Positions 53,208 to 63,183 of a stretch of 64,000 bases of DNA are shown here, piece after piece; the stretch's first letter is position 1, and each line of letters starts with the position of its first letter. The notes under the pieces are model-generated. The model ran no database searches and was not told where the DNA came from. It was given only the letters and a program-made list of their open reading frames with translations. The stretch is from RH-AL1 sp050013235 (GTDB lineage: Bacteria > Pseudomonadota > Alphaproteobacteria > Rhizobiales > Beijerinckiaceae), in NCBI GenBank assembly GCA_050013235.1, contig JBEKFQ010000011.1:1-64000 (forward strand), written 5' to 3'. The position numbers and the translations under genes are program-made.

Positions 53208-55906
53208 TGGGGCGGCGTATTACGCCTCGTGAGCCTTTTGGCTCCTCCCGCTTCCCGCGAAGCCAATGGGCTCCGGTTCAACGTGAACCGGAGGCTTTGT
53301 CCTTTGCGTGGCCGGCGCGTGCCGGTGCGGTTTGGCTATCGCGGCTTGCTGCCGCAATCTCCGTGATCATGCTTGCCTTTTTTGTTCTTGCCGCCGGATC
53401 TGGCGTCCGGGCGCAAACGGCCGCGCCTGCTCACGGCGCCGTTGCTGTCGCCAAGACGGACAAAGCGGACAAGACGCCGGACAAGATGATCGTCGAGGCC
53501 GATGAACTCGTCCAAAATAACGACACGAACACGGTCGCCGCCTCTGGAAATGTGCGGATCTATTACCAGGGCCGGACGTTGGAGGCCGACAAGGTCATTT
53601 ACAATAAGACGACGAAGCGTCTGCTAGCGGAGGGGCACGCGAAGCTGACCGAGAAGGACGGCACCGTCATTCATGGCGACCGCTTCGATCTGACCGATAA
53701 TTTCCGCGATGGATTCGTCGATAGCCTTCGCGCGGAGACGAAGCAAAAGACTCATTTCAGCGCGCCGCGCGCCGAACGGACGAGCGGCGCCGGACCGGAC
53801 GACGAAACGACGGTTTACGAGCGCGGGACCTACACCGCTTGTGAACTCTGCAAGGACGACCCGTCCAAGCCCCCGCTTTGGCAAGTCCGGGCCAAGAGGA
53901 TCATTCACAAAAAACAGGAGCAGATGGTCTATTTCGAGGACGCCTATCTGGAATTCCTCGGTGTTCCCCTCGCTTACGTTCCGTTTTACTCGGCGCCCGA
54001 TCCCGACGTGACCCGGAAATCCGGTATTCTCTCGCCCACCGAGATCTACAGATCGGCGCTCGGTTATGGCGTGGGTTTGCCGGTTTTCTTCAATCTCGCG
54101 CCAAGTTACGACCTCACGCTGACCCCTACCGTCTTCACGGGCCAGGGCTTATTCGGCGCGGGTGAATTCCGGCAGCGTTTCGAGAACGGAATGTACTATA
54201 TCAGGGCGTCCGGCATCGATGAGACCCATCCGGATGTGTTCGCCAATCCGCCTTATGGCGCGAGCAATCGAACGTTGCGCGGCGACGTCCAAACCAAGGG
54301 CGACTTCAACCTCAACGACGAATGGAAATTCGGCTGGGATATCATGGCCCTGTCGGATAAATATTATCTGCAGGATTTCGCGGTCCACAGTCCGACCACA
54401 TCCGCGAATTATTTTAGCGAATCGATCTCGACGCTTTATCTCACGGGGCAGGGCCAGCGGAGCTATTTCGATTTGCGAGGCTATTATATCGAGGGATTGT
54501 CAGCCCAGGATATTCAGGCGCAACAGCCTGTCGTCCATCCCGTGCTCGATTATAATCATACGTTCGATATCGATCCTGCCAAGTCGAACGGTATCGGCGG
54601 TCAGCTCGAGTTCGACTTTAATCTGACAAGCATTTCCGCCACCTCGGCGAGTTTCCAATCGGTTGGTGCGCAGACGCTCGATTCCGCCTATGGGCTCTAT
54701 AACGTTTGTAACACATATTTGCCGGGCCGGACGCCCGGGACATCGTGTCTATTGCGGAGTATTGGTGGCGACTTCGATCGTGCCACCGCGCAATTGACCT
54801 ATCAGCGTAAGTATATCGATCCGCTCGGGGAAGTCTGGACGCCCTTTGCTTTCGCGCACGTCAATGCGGAGGAGTTGAACCTCAACACGACGAATTCCTA
54901 TACGTTCACGAATGGCGGCAATTCGTCGACGATTTCGAATTCATCGCAAACCGCATTCGTGAGCCAGGGAACCTCCGGTTACGTCACGCCCGCGGTGGGG
55001 CTCGAATATCGCTACCCGATTCTTGCGACGACGAGTTTTGCCTCCATCATCTTCGAGCCCATCGTGCAAGTGATCGCACGGCCTAGCGATCAAATCGGCA
55101 CGCAATCGATGGTCAATATCGATTCCCAAAGTCTGGTCTTCGATAATTCCAATCTATTCGATTGGAACAAATATTCTGGCTACGACCAATTCGAAACGGG
55201 TACGCGGTCGAATTACGGCGCGCAATTGTCGATGAATTTCAAAAACGGAGGCTATGCCAGTTTTGTTGCCGGCCAATCCGCGCAACTCGCCGGCAAGAAT
55301 TCTTACGCAACCTCGGATGCCGCCAATGTCGGCTTGAGTTCGGGGTTGGATACGCGCCGTTCCGATTACGTCGCCGGTGCGACCGTGGCGCCCGCGTCCT
55401 TCATCTCCTTCGCGGCGAATAGCCGTTTCGATGTCGACACATTGGAACCGCGCCGGATCGATGTTGTGACCAACCTTCACTTCGCCTCCTTTACCGGCGG
55501 GCTTCAATTTGCGCGCTATACCGCGCAGCCGTTGATTGGTTACAACGTTACGCGCGAAGGCCTGTCCCTGAATGGCAAATATGATTTGACGAAGAACTAC
55601 TTTGTCAAAGGTAACGTGACCTTTGACATGAGCCGTCAATTCTATCCAATCAATCTCACCGGCTATACCGAATCCGGTCCCTTCCCGATAGCGGTCATGG
55701 GGCTCGGAGCGGGTTATGCGAATGAGTGCATGACATTCTCCGTCAATTATACTTCGGTCTATCAAAATAATGGCACGGGCACGCTGAACCAGAACCAGAC
55801 TTACCTGGTCTCGCTCGAACTCAAGACTCTGGGCGATTCCAGATTCACGCAGGCAGAGGCGACGCCAGTTCCGTCTACGGCGTCTGGGGTGGATGGTATA
55901 AAATAG
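53207..55906 (+). CDS. lptD: LPS assembly outer-membrane protein LptD
   Basis: This 899-residue protein inserts lipopolysaccharide into the outer leaflet. An uncommonly long N-region (about 45 residues) precedes the signal-peptide core; the mature start is near AQTAAPAH. An OstA-like jellyroll (MIVEADELVQNNDTNTVAASGNV) runs to about residue 190, then the C-terminal beta-barrel. Cysteines in TACELCKDD and VCNTYLPGR...SCLLRS could make the required disulfides. AGGAGG lies before the ATG, which overlaps the lptG stop (TGATG). The partner LptE is not here. Confidence 0.92.
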   Translation: MGRRITPREPFGSSRFPRSQWAPVQREPEALSFAWPARAGAVWLSRLAAAISVIMLAFFVLAAGSGVRAQTAAPAHGAVAVAKTDKADKTPDKMIVEADELVQNNDTNTVAASGNVRIYYQGRTLEADKVIYNKTTKRLLAEGHAKLTEKDGTVIHGDRFDLTDNFRDGFVDSLRAETKQKTHFSAPRAERTSGAGPDDETTVYERGTYTACELCKDDPSKPPLWQVRAKRIIHKKQEQMVYFEDAYLEFLGVPLAYVPFYSAPDPDVTRKSGILSPTEIYRSALGYGVGLPVFFNLAPSYDLTLTPTVFTGQGLFGAGEFRQRFENGMYYIRASGIDETHPDVFANPPYGASNRTLRGDVQTKGDFNLNDEWKFGWDIMALSDKYYLQDFAVHSPTTSANYFSESISTLYLTGQGQRSYFDLRGYYIEGLSAQDIQAQQPVVHPVLDYNHTFDIDPAKSNGIGGQLEFDFNLTSISATSASFQSVGAQTLDSAYGLYNVCNTYLPGRTPGTSCLLRSIGGDFDRATAQLTYQRKYIDPLGEVWTPFAFAHVNAEELNLNTTNSYTFTNGGNSSTISNSSQTAFVSQGTSGYVTPAVGLEYRYPILATTSFASIIFEPIVQVIARPSDQIGTQSMVNIDSQSLVFDNSNLFDWNKYSGYDQFETGTRSNYGAQLSMNFKNGGYASFVAGQSAQLAGKNSYATSDAANVGLSSGLDTRRSDYVAGATVAPASFISFAANSRFDVDTLEPRRIDVVTNLHFASFTGGLQFARYTAQPLIGYNVTREGLSLNGKYDLTKNYFVKGNVTFDMSRQFYPINLTGYTESGPFPIAVMGLGAGYANECMTFSVNYTSVYQNNGTGTLNQNQTYLVSLELKTLGDSRFTQAEATPVPSTASGVDGIK

Positions 55907-56019
55907 AAGCGTCCTGAAATGGCCCGATTCCGGGTTGCAAAAGACTTAGAGCCCCGCCGGGGCTAATGATTTAGATGTTCCACCAGAGGCGGAAACGCTC
56001 CAAGGAGTGGCGAGGAGAG

Positions 56020-57012
56020 ATGACGATGCGGTTTTGCGGGTCTGCGGGAAGCAACCTTCTGGGGTATGAGAGGGCTGAAGGCGCGGGCTCCCTTTGCGAG
56101 CGTTGCCTCTCTGTCCTACGCATGGTGATACTGGCCGTTTTCGCTGCGGGGATCATCGCCATGCCGCATGACGCCGCGAGGGCGCAGGCGATTGCCTTGG
56201 TGGTGAATGGCGATCCCGTGACCACGATCGATGTCGATCAGCGGATGAAATTGCTCCGCGTTCTGCATCAGCCCGCCTCGCGCGAGGCGGCGCTTGAAAG
56301 CATGATCATCGACCGGCTGAAATATCGCGAGGCGTCTCATTACGGCATAACCATCAACGATAATGAAATCGGGGAAGCCGTTAATTTGGATGCCGCGAGG
56401 CTGAAGACCCCGGCGCAGCAATTGCTCAACGAAATTCAGACCGCCGGGGTCCAGAAGGATCATTTCCTCGGATATTTTAAGGCCGAACTCGCGTTTTACG
56501 TTCTCGTGAAAGCCATGAATAAAGGCGTCGAGGCTAGCGAAGTCGCGGTTCGCGCCGAGCTTGCCAAGAGTGGCGGCAAGAACAGCATTACGCTCTATAC
56601 GGTCCGGCAGATCGTCTTCACGCTAAGCGCGTCCGATGGGCCCGGCGTGATCGCCGCGCGGGTGAAAGAAGCGGAGGCTCTGCGCGGCCGCTTCGCCAAC
56701 TGCCATGATGGCATTACCTATGCCAAGACCTTGCCGGGCGTTGCCGTACGGGAGGAGTTTTCGCGGACGTCGACGACGATACCGGCGCCGTTGAAAGAGC
56801 TTTTGGACAAGACGCCTATCGGTCATTTGACCCCGCCGTCGCGAACGGCGTCCGGCATCGAATTGATTGCAATATGCGAACGGGGGCCGCCGAAAGACGA
56901 TACGGACATTCGCAAGACTATTAGCGACCGGCTGGTTCAGGCCCATATCGATCAGGACATGGCCGCAAGGATCAAGGAATTGCGGTCTCGCGCCATAGTC
57001 GAGAAGCGGTAG
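56020..57012 (+). CDS. surA: SurA-like periplasmic chaperone
   Basis: This 330-residue protein has a signal peptide (about 35-55 from the first Met, ending A-R-A-Q), a SurA N-terminal chaperone domain (IALVVNGDPVTTIDVDQRMK, LLNEIQTAGVQKDHFLGYFK) and one degenerate parvulin-like region. It escorts outer-membrane proteins, including LptD, to the Bam complex. It is about 100 residues shorter than enteric SurA, and prolyl-isomerase residues are not clear. GAGGAGAG directly precedes the ATG at 56020; the frame opens at 55975. pdxA overlaps its stop by one base. Confidence 0.85.
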   Translation: MTMRFCGSAGSNLLGYERAEGAGSLCERCLSVLRMVILAVFAAGIIAMPHDAARAQAIALVVNGDPVTTIDVDQRMKLLRVLHQPASREAALESMIIDRLKYREASHYGITINDNEIGEAVNLDAARLKTPAQQLLNEIQTAGVQKDHFLGYFKAELAFYVLVKAMNKGVEASEVAVRAELAKSGGKNSITLYTVRQIVFTLSASDGPGVIAARVKEAEALRGRFANCHDGITYAKTLPGVAVREEFSRTSTTIPAPLKELLDKTPIGHLTPPSRTASGIELIAICERGPPKDDTDIRKTISDRLVQAHIDQDMAARIKELRSRAIVEKR

Positions 57013-58052
57013 TGGATCAGGTTCCTGGCCGGTTGCCGCTCGCTTTGACGCGTGGCGATCCGTCCGGCATCGGCATCGAGATCGCGCTCAAGGCTTGGAT
57101 GGCGCTTCATGCGCAAGCGGAGGCCTGGCCATTTTTTCTCGTGGCGGATCCTGCCTTCGTGCAAGCCACCGCCCGCGCGCTCGATTTGGCCGTGCCGGTC
57201 GCCACGGCGGCGCCGCGCGAGGCCGCGCGGATTTTCGCTTGCGCGCTGCCGGTTCTGCCCTTACTCGGCGTGACGCGCGGCGCGCCGGGGCGCCCCGATG
57301 TTGCCGACGCCGCCGCGACCATTGCCGCGATGGAGCGAAGCGCGGAACTCGTGGCCGCGGGCGAGGCGGCGGCGGTCGTCACCAATCCCGTGTCGAAGGA
57401 AATCTTGCATCGCGCGGGGTTTAAACATCCCGGCCAGACCGAATTCATGGGGGAGCTGGCCCAGCGCTTGTTTGGCGCCGCGGGGTCTCCCGTGATGCTG
57501 CTCTGGTCGCCCACGCTCGCCGTGGTGCCCGCGACGATCCATGTGCCGCTCGCCAGCGTGCCCGGCCTGGTGACGGAGAGCCTGATCCTCGATACGGTGC
57601 GTACCGTGGCGCGTGATTTAATCACTCGTTTCGGGATCGCGCGGCCGCGTATCGCCGTCACCGGCCTGAACCCCCATGCCGGCGAAGGCGGGGATATGGG
57701 CCGGGAGGAGATCGAGATCATTGCGCCGGCCCTCGCGCGTCTGGCTGGCGAAGGCTATGCCGTGAGTGGCCCGCATCCCGCCGATACGTTGTTTCACGCG
57801 GCGGCCCGCGCCCGCTACGATGTGGCCGTCACAATGTATCACGATCAGGCGCTCATCCCGATCAAGACGCTGGCTTTCGATAGCGCCGTGAATGTGACGC
57901 TGGGTCTGCCGTTCGTCCGGACCTCGCCCGATCACGGCACCGCTTATGACATCGCGGGGCAGGGCGTGGCCGATGCCTCCAGCCTGATCGCGGCGCTTCA
58001 GCTCGCCGGCCGTCTCTCCGGCCAAGATAGGGCCGCATGTCCGGCCAGCTAG
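57012..58052 (+). CDS. pdxA: 4-hydroxythreonine-4-phosphate dehydrogenase
   Basis: This 346-residue enzyme oxidises 4-phosphohydroxy-threonine in the pyridoxal-5'-phosphate pathway. Conserved parts are LTRGDPSGIGIEIALKAW, TNPVSKEILHRAGF, GLNPHAGEGGDMGREE and YHDQALIPIKTLAFDSAVNVTLG split over two lines here. The start is GTG and overlaps the surA stop (TAGTG), so it is translationally coupled. rsmA overlaps its end by 16 bases. Confidence 0.95.
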   Translation: MDQVPGRLPLALTRGDPSGIGIEIALKAWMALHAQAEAWPFFLVADPAFVQATARALDLAVPVATAAPREAARIFACALPVLPLLGVTRGAPGRPDVADAAATIAAMERSAELVAAGEAAAVVTNPVSKEILHRAGFKHPGQTEFMGELAQRLFGAAGSPVMLLWSPTLAVVPATIHVPLASVPGLVTESLILDTVRTVARDLITRFGIARPRIAVTGLNPHAGEGGDMGREEIEIIAPALARLAGEGYAVSGPHPADTLFHAAARARYDVAVTMYHDQALIPIKTLAFDSAVNVTLGLPFVRTSPDHGTAYDIAGQGVADASSLIAALQLAGRLSGQDRAACPAS

Positions 58053-58903
58053 ACGATCTTCCGCCGCTTCGCGAGGTCGTCGCCACCCATGGCCTCGCCG
58101 CGAAAAAGACGCTGGGGCAGAATTTCATCTACGATCTCAATCTAACGTCCCGCATCGCCCGCGCGGCCGGGCCGCTCGAGGGCGCGCGGGTGGTCGAAAT
58201 CGGCCCCGGTCCCGGCGGACTGACGCGGGCCTTGCTCGCGGGCGGCGCGGAGGTGACAGCGATCGAGCGCGACGAGCGTTGCCTCGCGGCCTTGGACGAA
58301 ATCGCCGCGCATTATCCCGGACGCTTGCGGGTTTTGTCGCAAGATGCGCTCGCCACCGATTACGCCACGCTCGGCCCCGCGCGGATCTGCGCCAATCTGC
58401 CGTATAATATCGCGACGGTTCTGTTGACGGGCTGGGTCGAGAGCGAGCCCTGGCCGCCGTGGTTCGACCGTCTCGTGCTGATGTTTCAGCGCGAAGTCGC
58501 CGAGAGGATCGTCGCGACCCCGCGCGAGCGCGCCGCTTATGGGCGGCTGGCGGTTTTGTGCAACTGGCGCTGCACCACGCGCATTCTCTTCGACGTGCCG
58601 CCGCAAGCCTTCATCCCGCCGCCGAAAGTCACGTCCAGCGTGGTCGAGCTGGTGCCGCGCGCGAATCCGTCCCCCTGCGATCCCAAAGCTTTGTCCGCCG
58701 TCACCCAGGCCGCTTTTGGCCAGAGGCGGAAAATGCTGCGGCAATCCCTCAAAACGCTGGGCGTCGATGCCTTGGCGCTCTTGGCGGAAGCGGGGCTCGA
58801 TCCGTCTTGCCGGGCGGAAGAGATCGAGGTCGAGGGCTTCGCGGCTCTCGCCCGCGCCTTGACCGGCTTGCGTGGCGCGGCGAAGGCCCCATCTGAGGGA
58901 TAG
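58037..58903 (+). CDS. rsmA: 16S rRNA dimethyladenosine transferase RsmA/KsgA
   Basis: This 288-residue methyltransferase dimethylates two adjacent adenines near the 3' end of 16S rRNA. The S-adenosylmethionine motif VVEIGPGPGGLTRALL and the catalytic NLPYNIAT motif are intact. The start lies within the end of pdxA. Together lptG-lptD-surA-pdxA-rsmA is the widely kept envelope/ribosome operon. Confidence 0.95.
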   Translation: MSGQLDDLPPLREVVATHGLAAKKTLGQNFIYDLNLTSRIARAAGPLEGARVVEIGPGPGGLTRALLAGGAEVTAIERDERCLAALDEIAAHYPGRLRVLSQDALATDYATLGPARICANLPYNIATVLLTGWVESEPWPPWFDRLVLMFQREVAERIVATPRERAAYGRLAVLCNWRCTTRILFDVPPQAFIPPPKVTSSVVELVPRANPSPCDPKALSAVTQAAFGQRRKMLRQSLKTLGVDALALLAEAGLDPSCRAEEIEVEGFAALARALTGLRGAAKAPSEG

Positions 58904-58925
58904 ACGATTTTAGGGGGACGACAGC

Positions 58926-59267
58926 ATGTATATCGCCATGAACCGCTTCAAGGTTTTGAAGGACGAAGCCAAGGACTTCGAGGCCATGTGGCTCGGCCGC
59001 GAGTCGCATCTCGATAAAAATCCCGGCTTCGTCGCCTTCCACATGCTGCGCGGCCCCGAGCGCGAGGATCACATCCTCTATTCCTCGCATACCGTCTGGG
59101 CCAACAAAGAGGCTTTCACCGCCTGGACCACCTCGGAACATTTTCGCTCGGCGCATAAGAATGCCGGGAGCGGAAAGCGCATGACGCTGGGACACCCCGA
59201 GTTCGAGGGGTTCGAGGTGATTCAGTCGCTGGAGAACCTGGCGTTGGCGGGCAAGGCGGCGGAGTAG
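58926..59267 (+). CDS. Antibiotic biosynthesis monooxygenase domain protein
   Basis: This 113-residue protein has the ferredoxin-like ABM fold, as found in small haem-degrading (IsdG/HmoB-like) and quinol oxygenases. It starts MYIAMNRFKVLKDEAKDFE and contains FVAFHMLRGPE, which fit the family; the substrate is not set by these. Twenty-two bases separate it from rsmA, so it may be read through from that operon. AGGGGGACGACAGC is a good ribosome site. Confidence 0.82.
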   Translation: MYIAMNRFKVLKDEAKDFEAMWLGRESHLDKNPGFVAFHMLRGPEREDHILYSSHTVWANKEAFTAWTTSEHFRSAHKNAGSGKRMTLGHPEFEGFEVIQSLENLALAGKAAE

Positions 59268-59361
59268 GGGTAGAAACCCTTGGGCCGATGAGGTCGATCC
59301 ATTAGCCCTCCAGGGCGAGGGAAATGAAGCCGCTTCAACGCTTAATGGGCAAAGAGGCCCC

Positions 59362-60840
59362 TCACCACCACCTTTTCGGCAGCTCCACCTTTGGCGCCGC
59401 GCTCTCAATCGCCGCGCCGACCGTGAACAGCGTCTCCTCGTCGAAGGGCCGGCCGATCAGCTGCAAGCCTAGAGGCAACCCTTGCGACGACAGGCCCGCT
59501 GGCACGGCAATGCCGGGCAGGCCTGCCATGTTGACGGTCACGGTGAAGATGTCGTTGAGGTACATCTCAATGGGATCAGAGGAGCCCTTTTCCCCAATGC
59601 CGAAGGCGGCCGAGGGCGTGGCGGGGGTCAGGATGGCATCGATGCCATCGTGGAAGACGGTCTCGAAATCGCGCTTGATCAGGGTGCGGATTTTCTGCGC
59701 GCGGACATAATAAGCGTCGTAATAGCCGGCCGAGAGCACGTAAGTGCCGATCATGATGCGCCGGCGCACCTCCTTGCCGAAGCCGGCGGCGCGGGTCTGT
59801 TCGTACATGTCGGCAATATCCTTGCCGGGCACGCGCAGGCCGTAGCGCACGCCGTCGTAGCGCGCGAGATTGGACGAGGCTTCGGCCGGCGCCACGATGT
59901 AATAGGCGGCTAGCGCATATTTGGTGTGGGGCAAGGAGATCTCGACGATTTCGGCGCCGGCATCTTTCAGCCAGGCGATGCCTTGATGCCAGAGTCCGTC
60001 GATCTCGGCGGATATGCCGTCGATGCGATATTCCCTGGGAATGCCGATCTTCTTGCCCTTGAGCGAGCCGCCAACGGCCGCCTCGTAATCCGGCACCGGG
60101 ACGTCGACCGAGGTCGTGTCCTTGGGGTCGTGGCCGGCCATCGAGCGCAGCAGGATCGCGGCATCCCTCACATTGCGGGCGATCGGGCCCGCTTGATCGA
60201 GCGAGGAGGCGAAGGCGACGATGCCCCAGCGCGAGCAGCGCCCATAGGTCGGCTTGATTCCGACGGTGCCGGTGAAGGCGGCGGGCTGGCGGATCGAGCC
60301 GCCGGTATCGGTGGCGGTGGCGCCAAAGCAGAGTTTGGCCGCGACGGCCGCCGCCGAGCCGCCGGACGAGCCGCCGGGCACGAGCGGGGCGGTGTCGCCC
60401 GCGCGCCGCCACGGCGAAATCACCGGGCCGAAATAAGAGGTCTCGTTGGACGAGCCCATGGCGAATTCGTCGAGGTTCAGCTTGCCCAGCATGACCGCGC
60501 CATCGCGCCAGAGATTGGCCGAGACGGTCGATTCGTAGGGCGGCTTGAACCCTTCCAAAATATGGCTCGCCGCCGTGGTCTCGACGCCCTTCGTGCAATA
60601 GAGATCCTTGATCCCCAGCGGAATGCCTTCGAGCGGTCCGCCCTCGCCCTTGGCGAGACGCGCGTCGGAGGCCGCGGCTTGGGCCAACGCCTGCTCCGGC
60701 GTCTCCTTGAGGAAACAATTGAGCGCGCGCGCGGCCTCGACCGCGCCGATATGCGCCTTGGTGAGGTCGACAGCGCTAAAGTCCTTGCGCGCCAGGGCGT
60801 CGCGGGCTCCAGCAAGGGTGAGATCGGTCAAATCCGTCAA
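59362..60840 (-). CDS. gatA: Asp-tRNA(Asn)/Glu-tRNA(Gln) amidotransferase subunit A
   Basis: This 492-residue amidase subunit releases ammonia from glutamine to convert misacylated Glu-tRNA-Gln or Asp-tRNA-Asn. The Ser-cisSer-Lys triad lies in GIPLGIKDLYCTKG (Lys), PGGSSGGSAAAV (serines) and TATDTGGSIRQPA. It follows gatC by 28 bases; gatB is not in the window. The presence of GatCA suggests the cell lacks one or both of the direct Gln/Asn synthetases. Confidence 0.96.
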   Translation of the reverse strand: MTDLTDLTLAGARDALARKDFSAVDLTKAHIGAVEAARALNCFLKETPEQALAQAAASDARLAKGEGGPLEGIPLGIKDLYCTKGVETTAASHILEGFKPPYESTVSANLWRDGAVMLGKLNLDEFAMGSSNETSYFGPVISPWRRAGDTAPLVPGGSSGGSAAAVAAKLCFGATATDTGGSIRQPAAFTGTVGIKPTYGRCSRWGIVAFASSLDQAGPIARNVRDAAILLRSMAGHDPKDTTSVDVPVPDYEAAVGGSLKGKKIGIPREYRIDGISAEIDGLWHQGIAWLKDAGAEIVEISLPHTKYALAAYYIVAPAEASSNLARYDGVRYGLRVPGKDIADMYEQTRAAGFGKEVRRRIMIGTYVLSAGYYDAYYVRAQKIRTLIKRDFETVFHDGIDAILTPATPSAAFGIGEKGSSDPIEMYLNDIFTVTVNMAGLPGIAVPAGLSSQGLPLGLQLIGRPFDEETLFTVGAAIESAAPKVELPKRWW

Positions 60841-60868
60841 GCGAACAATCTTTCCTAAAAGCTCGAAG

Positions 60869-61156
60869 TTACTCGATCACCTTGGGGACCACGAAGAAAT
60901 GATCCTCCACGCCGGGCGCGTTTTGCGTGATGAGATCGGCGATATTGCCGTCGGTGACGACATCCTTCCGCTTCTTCATCGGCATCGGCATGACTGACGT
61001 CATCGGCTCGACGCCCTCGATATCGACTTCGCCCAGCGTCTCCACAAAGGCGAGAATCGCGTTGAGCTCGCCTTGAAGCACGCCGATCTCTTCTTCCCGC
61101 ACCGCGATCCGCGCGAGATGGGCGATGCGTTTTACGGTTGCTTGGTCTACCGCCAT
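60869..61156 (-). CDS. gatC: Asp-tRNA(Asn)/Glu-tRNA(Gln) amidotransferase subunit C
   Basis: This 95-residue linker subunit wraps around GatA and GatB. It starts MAVDQATVKRIAHLARIAV and has the GEVDIEGVEPMTSVMPM and APGVEDHFFVVPKVIE motifs. It is the first gene of gatCA and is divergent from ruvX across a gap of about 120 bases. Confidence 0.95.
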   Translation of the reverse strand: MAVDQATVKRIAHLARIAVREEEIGVLQGELNAILAFVETLGEVDIEGVEPMTSVMPMPMKKRKDVVTDGNIADLITQNAPGVEDHFFVVPKVIE

Positions 61157-61279
61157 GCGAGAGCATCCTGACGCCGCGCAAAGGCGGATGATTTGAAAGT
61201 TGGACCTTTATCGAAGGGGCGGTCTATAGCAAGCCCGCGCGGCAGGCAACGTTAGCGCTTCTCATGGGGGAGGACAGGC

Positions 61280-61768
61280 ATGGTCGCTAATCTCATCGAA
61301 CTCGGCGAGCTCGCCCCGCGGCTTCCCCGGCTGGCGCGCCTGCTCGGGGTCGATCTCGGCACGAAGACGATCGGGCTGGCGGTCTCCGACGTCGAGCGGC
61401 GGCTCGGCAGTCCGGTGAAGACGATCAAGCGCACCAAGTTTTCCGCCGACGCCAAGGAACTGGTGGCCTGCGCCGATGAGTTCGAAGTGGCGGCGCTAGT
61501 GATCGGCTTTCCCCTCAACATGGACGGCTCGGAGGGGCCGCGCGTGCAGGCGACGCGGGCCTTCGTGCGCAATATGGCGGCGCTGACGCCGCGCCCCTTC
61601 GTGTTTTGGGACGAGCGGCTCTCGACGGCCGCCGTCACGCGCAGCCTGATCGAGCAAGATGCCTCGCGCGCCAAACGCGCCGAAGTCGTCGACCGCATGG
61701 CCGCCGCCTACATCCTGCAAGGCGCGCTCGACCGGCTGGCCAAGATGGTGCGAGATGCCGGAGCTTGA
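61280..61768 (+). CDS. ruvX: RuvX/YqgF family putative Holliday junction resolvase
   Basis: This 162-residue RNase-H-fold protein carries the motif LLGVDLGTKTIGLAVSD, the VIGFPLNMDGSEGPR loop and the acidic residue in FWDERLSTAAV. YqgF/RuvX proteins process pre-16S rRNA and may cleave branched nucleic acids. The start has GGGGGAGGACAGGC upstream. The N-terminal about 20 residues before the core strand are longer than usual. Confidence 0.93.
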   Translation: MVANLIELGELAPRLPRLARLLGVDLGTKTIGLAVSDVERRLGSPVKTIKRTKFSADAKELVACADEFEVAALVIGFPLNMDGSEGPRVQATRAFVRNMAALTPRPFVFWDERLSTAAVTRSLIEQDASRAKRAEVVDRMAAAYILQGALDRLAKMVRDAGA

Positions 61769-61854
61769 GAAGCGGATTGGCCCGTCCGCCTGACTTGGGT
61801 TAACATCCCCAAAGCCAAGCTCGTTTTCGCGCGTCGGCGCGCCTCGAGGATCTG

Positions 61855-63153
61855 ATGCCCAACGCCCGCTCGTTTTTGTCTGCCCGTGAGACGGCCCGGT
61901 TGATCGCGGCGGAAAGCTTGACGGCCGTCGAGGCCGTGAGCGTCTGTTTGGCGACCATCGCGGCGCGTGATCCGGCCGTCGGCGCTTGGCAAGTTCTCGA
62001 CCGGGAAAAGGTTCTCGCTCAGGCCAAGGCCTATGACCGGGAGGCGAGCCTTTCGGGCAAGCCGCTGCCGCTGGGCGGCGTGCCGGTCGCGGTCAAGGAT
62101 AATCTCGATACGTCCGATCTTCCCACCGCCTACGGCTCCAGCATTTACGACAACCATCAGCCCGTGGCCGATGCGGCCTGCGTCGCCTTGGCGCGCCGCG
62201 CCGGCGCCATCGTGATGGGCAAGACGGTGACGACGGAATTTGCTTATTACCGGCCTGGCAAAACCAGCAATCCGCATAATAGCGCGCATACGCCGGGCGG
62301 CTCGTCGCAGGGGTCCGCCGCGGCCGTGGCCTCGGGCATGGTGCCGCTGGCGTTGGGGACGCAGACGGCGGGCTCGGTGATTCGCCCGGCCGCTTATTGC
62401 GGGATCGTCGGGTTCAAGCCGAGCTGGGGGCTCATTCCTCGCCAGGGCGCGAAGATTCTGTCGGATTGGTTGGATACGGTCGGCGTTTTTGCCAGGGATG
62501 TCGAGGACGCCGCTTTCTTCGTGGCGGGTCTGACGGGTCGCAATGCGTTGCGTCCAGATGGCACCGGCGGTCCCTTTGAAGTGGCGGTGCTGCGCCCACC
62601 TTATCCCGCCGAGGCCGAACCCGAGGCGATTGCCGCGCTCGAACGGGCGGCCGGGGCTCTGAGCGCGGCTGGCCATGGCGTCAGCGATCGGCCCACCCCG
62701 CATTCGTTGCAAAATCTGCCCCGCTTGCAGCGGCTCGTCATGGCCTACGACATGGAAAAAGCGCTGGCCTACGAACGGCGCGTCTATGAATCGAGCCTCT
62801 CCTCGATTTTGAAGACCTATCTCGACGAGGGCAAAGGCATTTCGCCCCGCGCCTATGATTCCGCCATGGCCGCGACGCGGGACGTGCAACGCGACATCGA
62901 CTCCGTGTTTGGCGCCGCGGATGTGATTCTCGCGCCCTCGGCGGCCGGCGAGGCGCCCGTGGGGCTGCATGCGACAGGCGATCCCGCTTTCAACCGCATT
63001 TGGTCTCAGCTTCAACTGCCCTGCGTCACTGTTCCCACGGGCCTTGGGCCGAATGGTCTGCCGGTGGGCACGCAATTGATCGCGCGCTTCGGCCAGGATG
63101 CCCTTTTGCTGGCGGTGGCCTTGGCGCTGGAACAAGCGCTCGCGGTAGCTTAA
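61855..63153 (+). CDS. Amidase family protein
   Basis: This 432-residue amidase-signature hydrolase has the Lys in VPVAVKDNLDTS, the serine loop PGGSSQGSAAAVASG and the nucleophile Ser in GTQTAGSVIRPAA. The set is complete, so it is probably active on a small amide, but the substrate is not readable. It is unrelated in position to gatA across the divergent ruvX and starts about 85 bases after ruvX. Confidence 0.88.
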   Translation: MPNARSFLSARETARLIAAESLTAVEAVSVCLATIAARDPAVGAWQVLDREKVLAQAKAYDREASLSGKPLPLGGVPVAVKDNLDTSDLPTAYGSSIYDNHQPVADAACVALARRAGAIVMGKTVTTEFAYYRPGKTSNPHNSAHTPGGSSQGSAAAVASGMVPLALGTQTAGSVIRPAAYCGIVGFKPSWGLIPRQGAKILSDWLDTVGVFARDVEDAAFFVAGLTGRNALRPDGTGGPFEVAVLRPPYPAEAEPEAIAALERAAGALSAAGHGVSDRPTPHSLQNLPRLQRLVMAYDMEKALAYERRVYESSLSSILKTYLDEGKGISPRAYDSAMAATRDVQRDIDSVFGAADVILAPSAAGEAPVGLHATGDPAFNRIWSQLQLPCVTVPTGLGPNGLPVGTQLIARFGQDALLLAVALALEQALAVA

Positions 63154-63183
63154 ATAAACACCGAACCATCGGGGAGCCGGACT

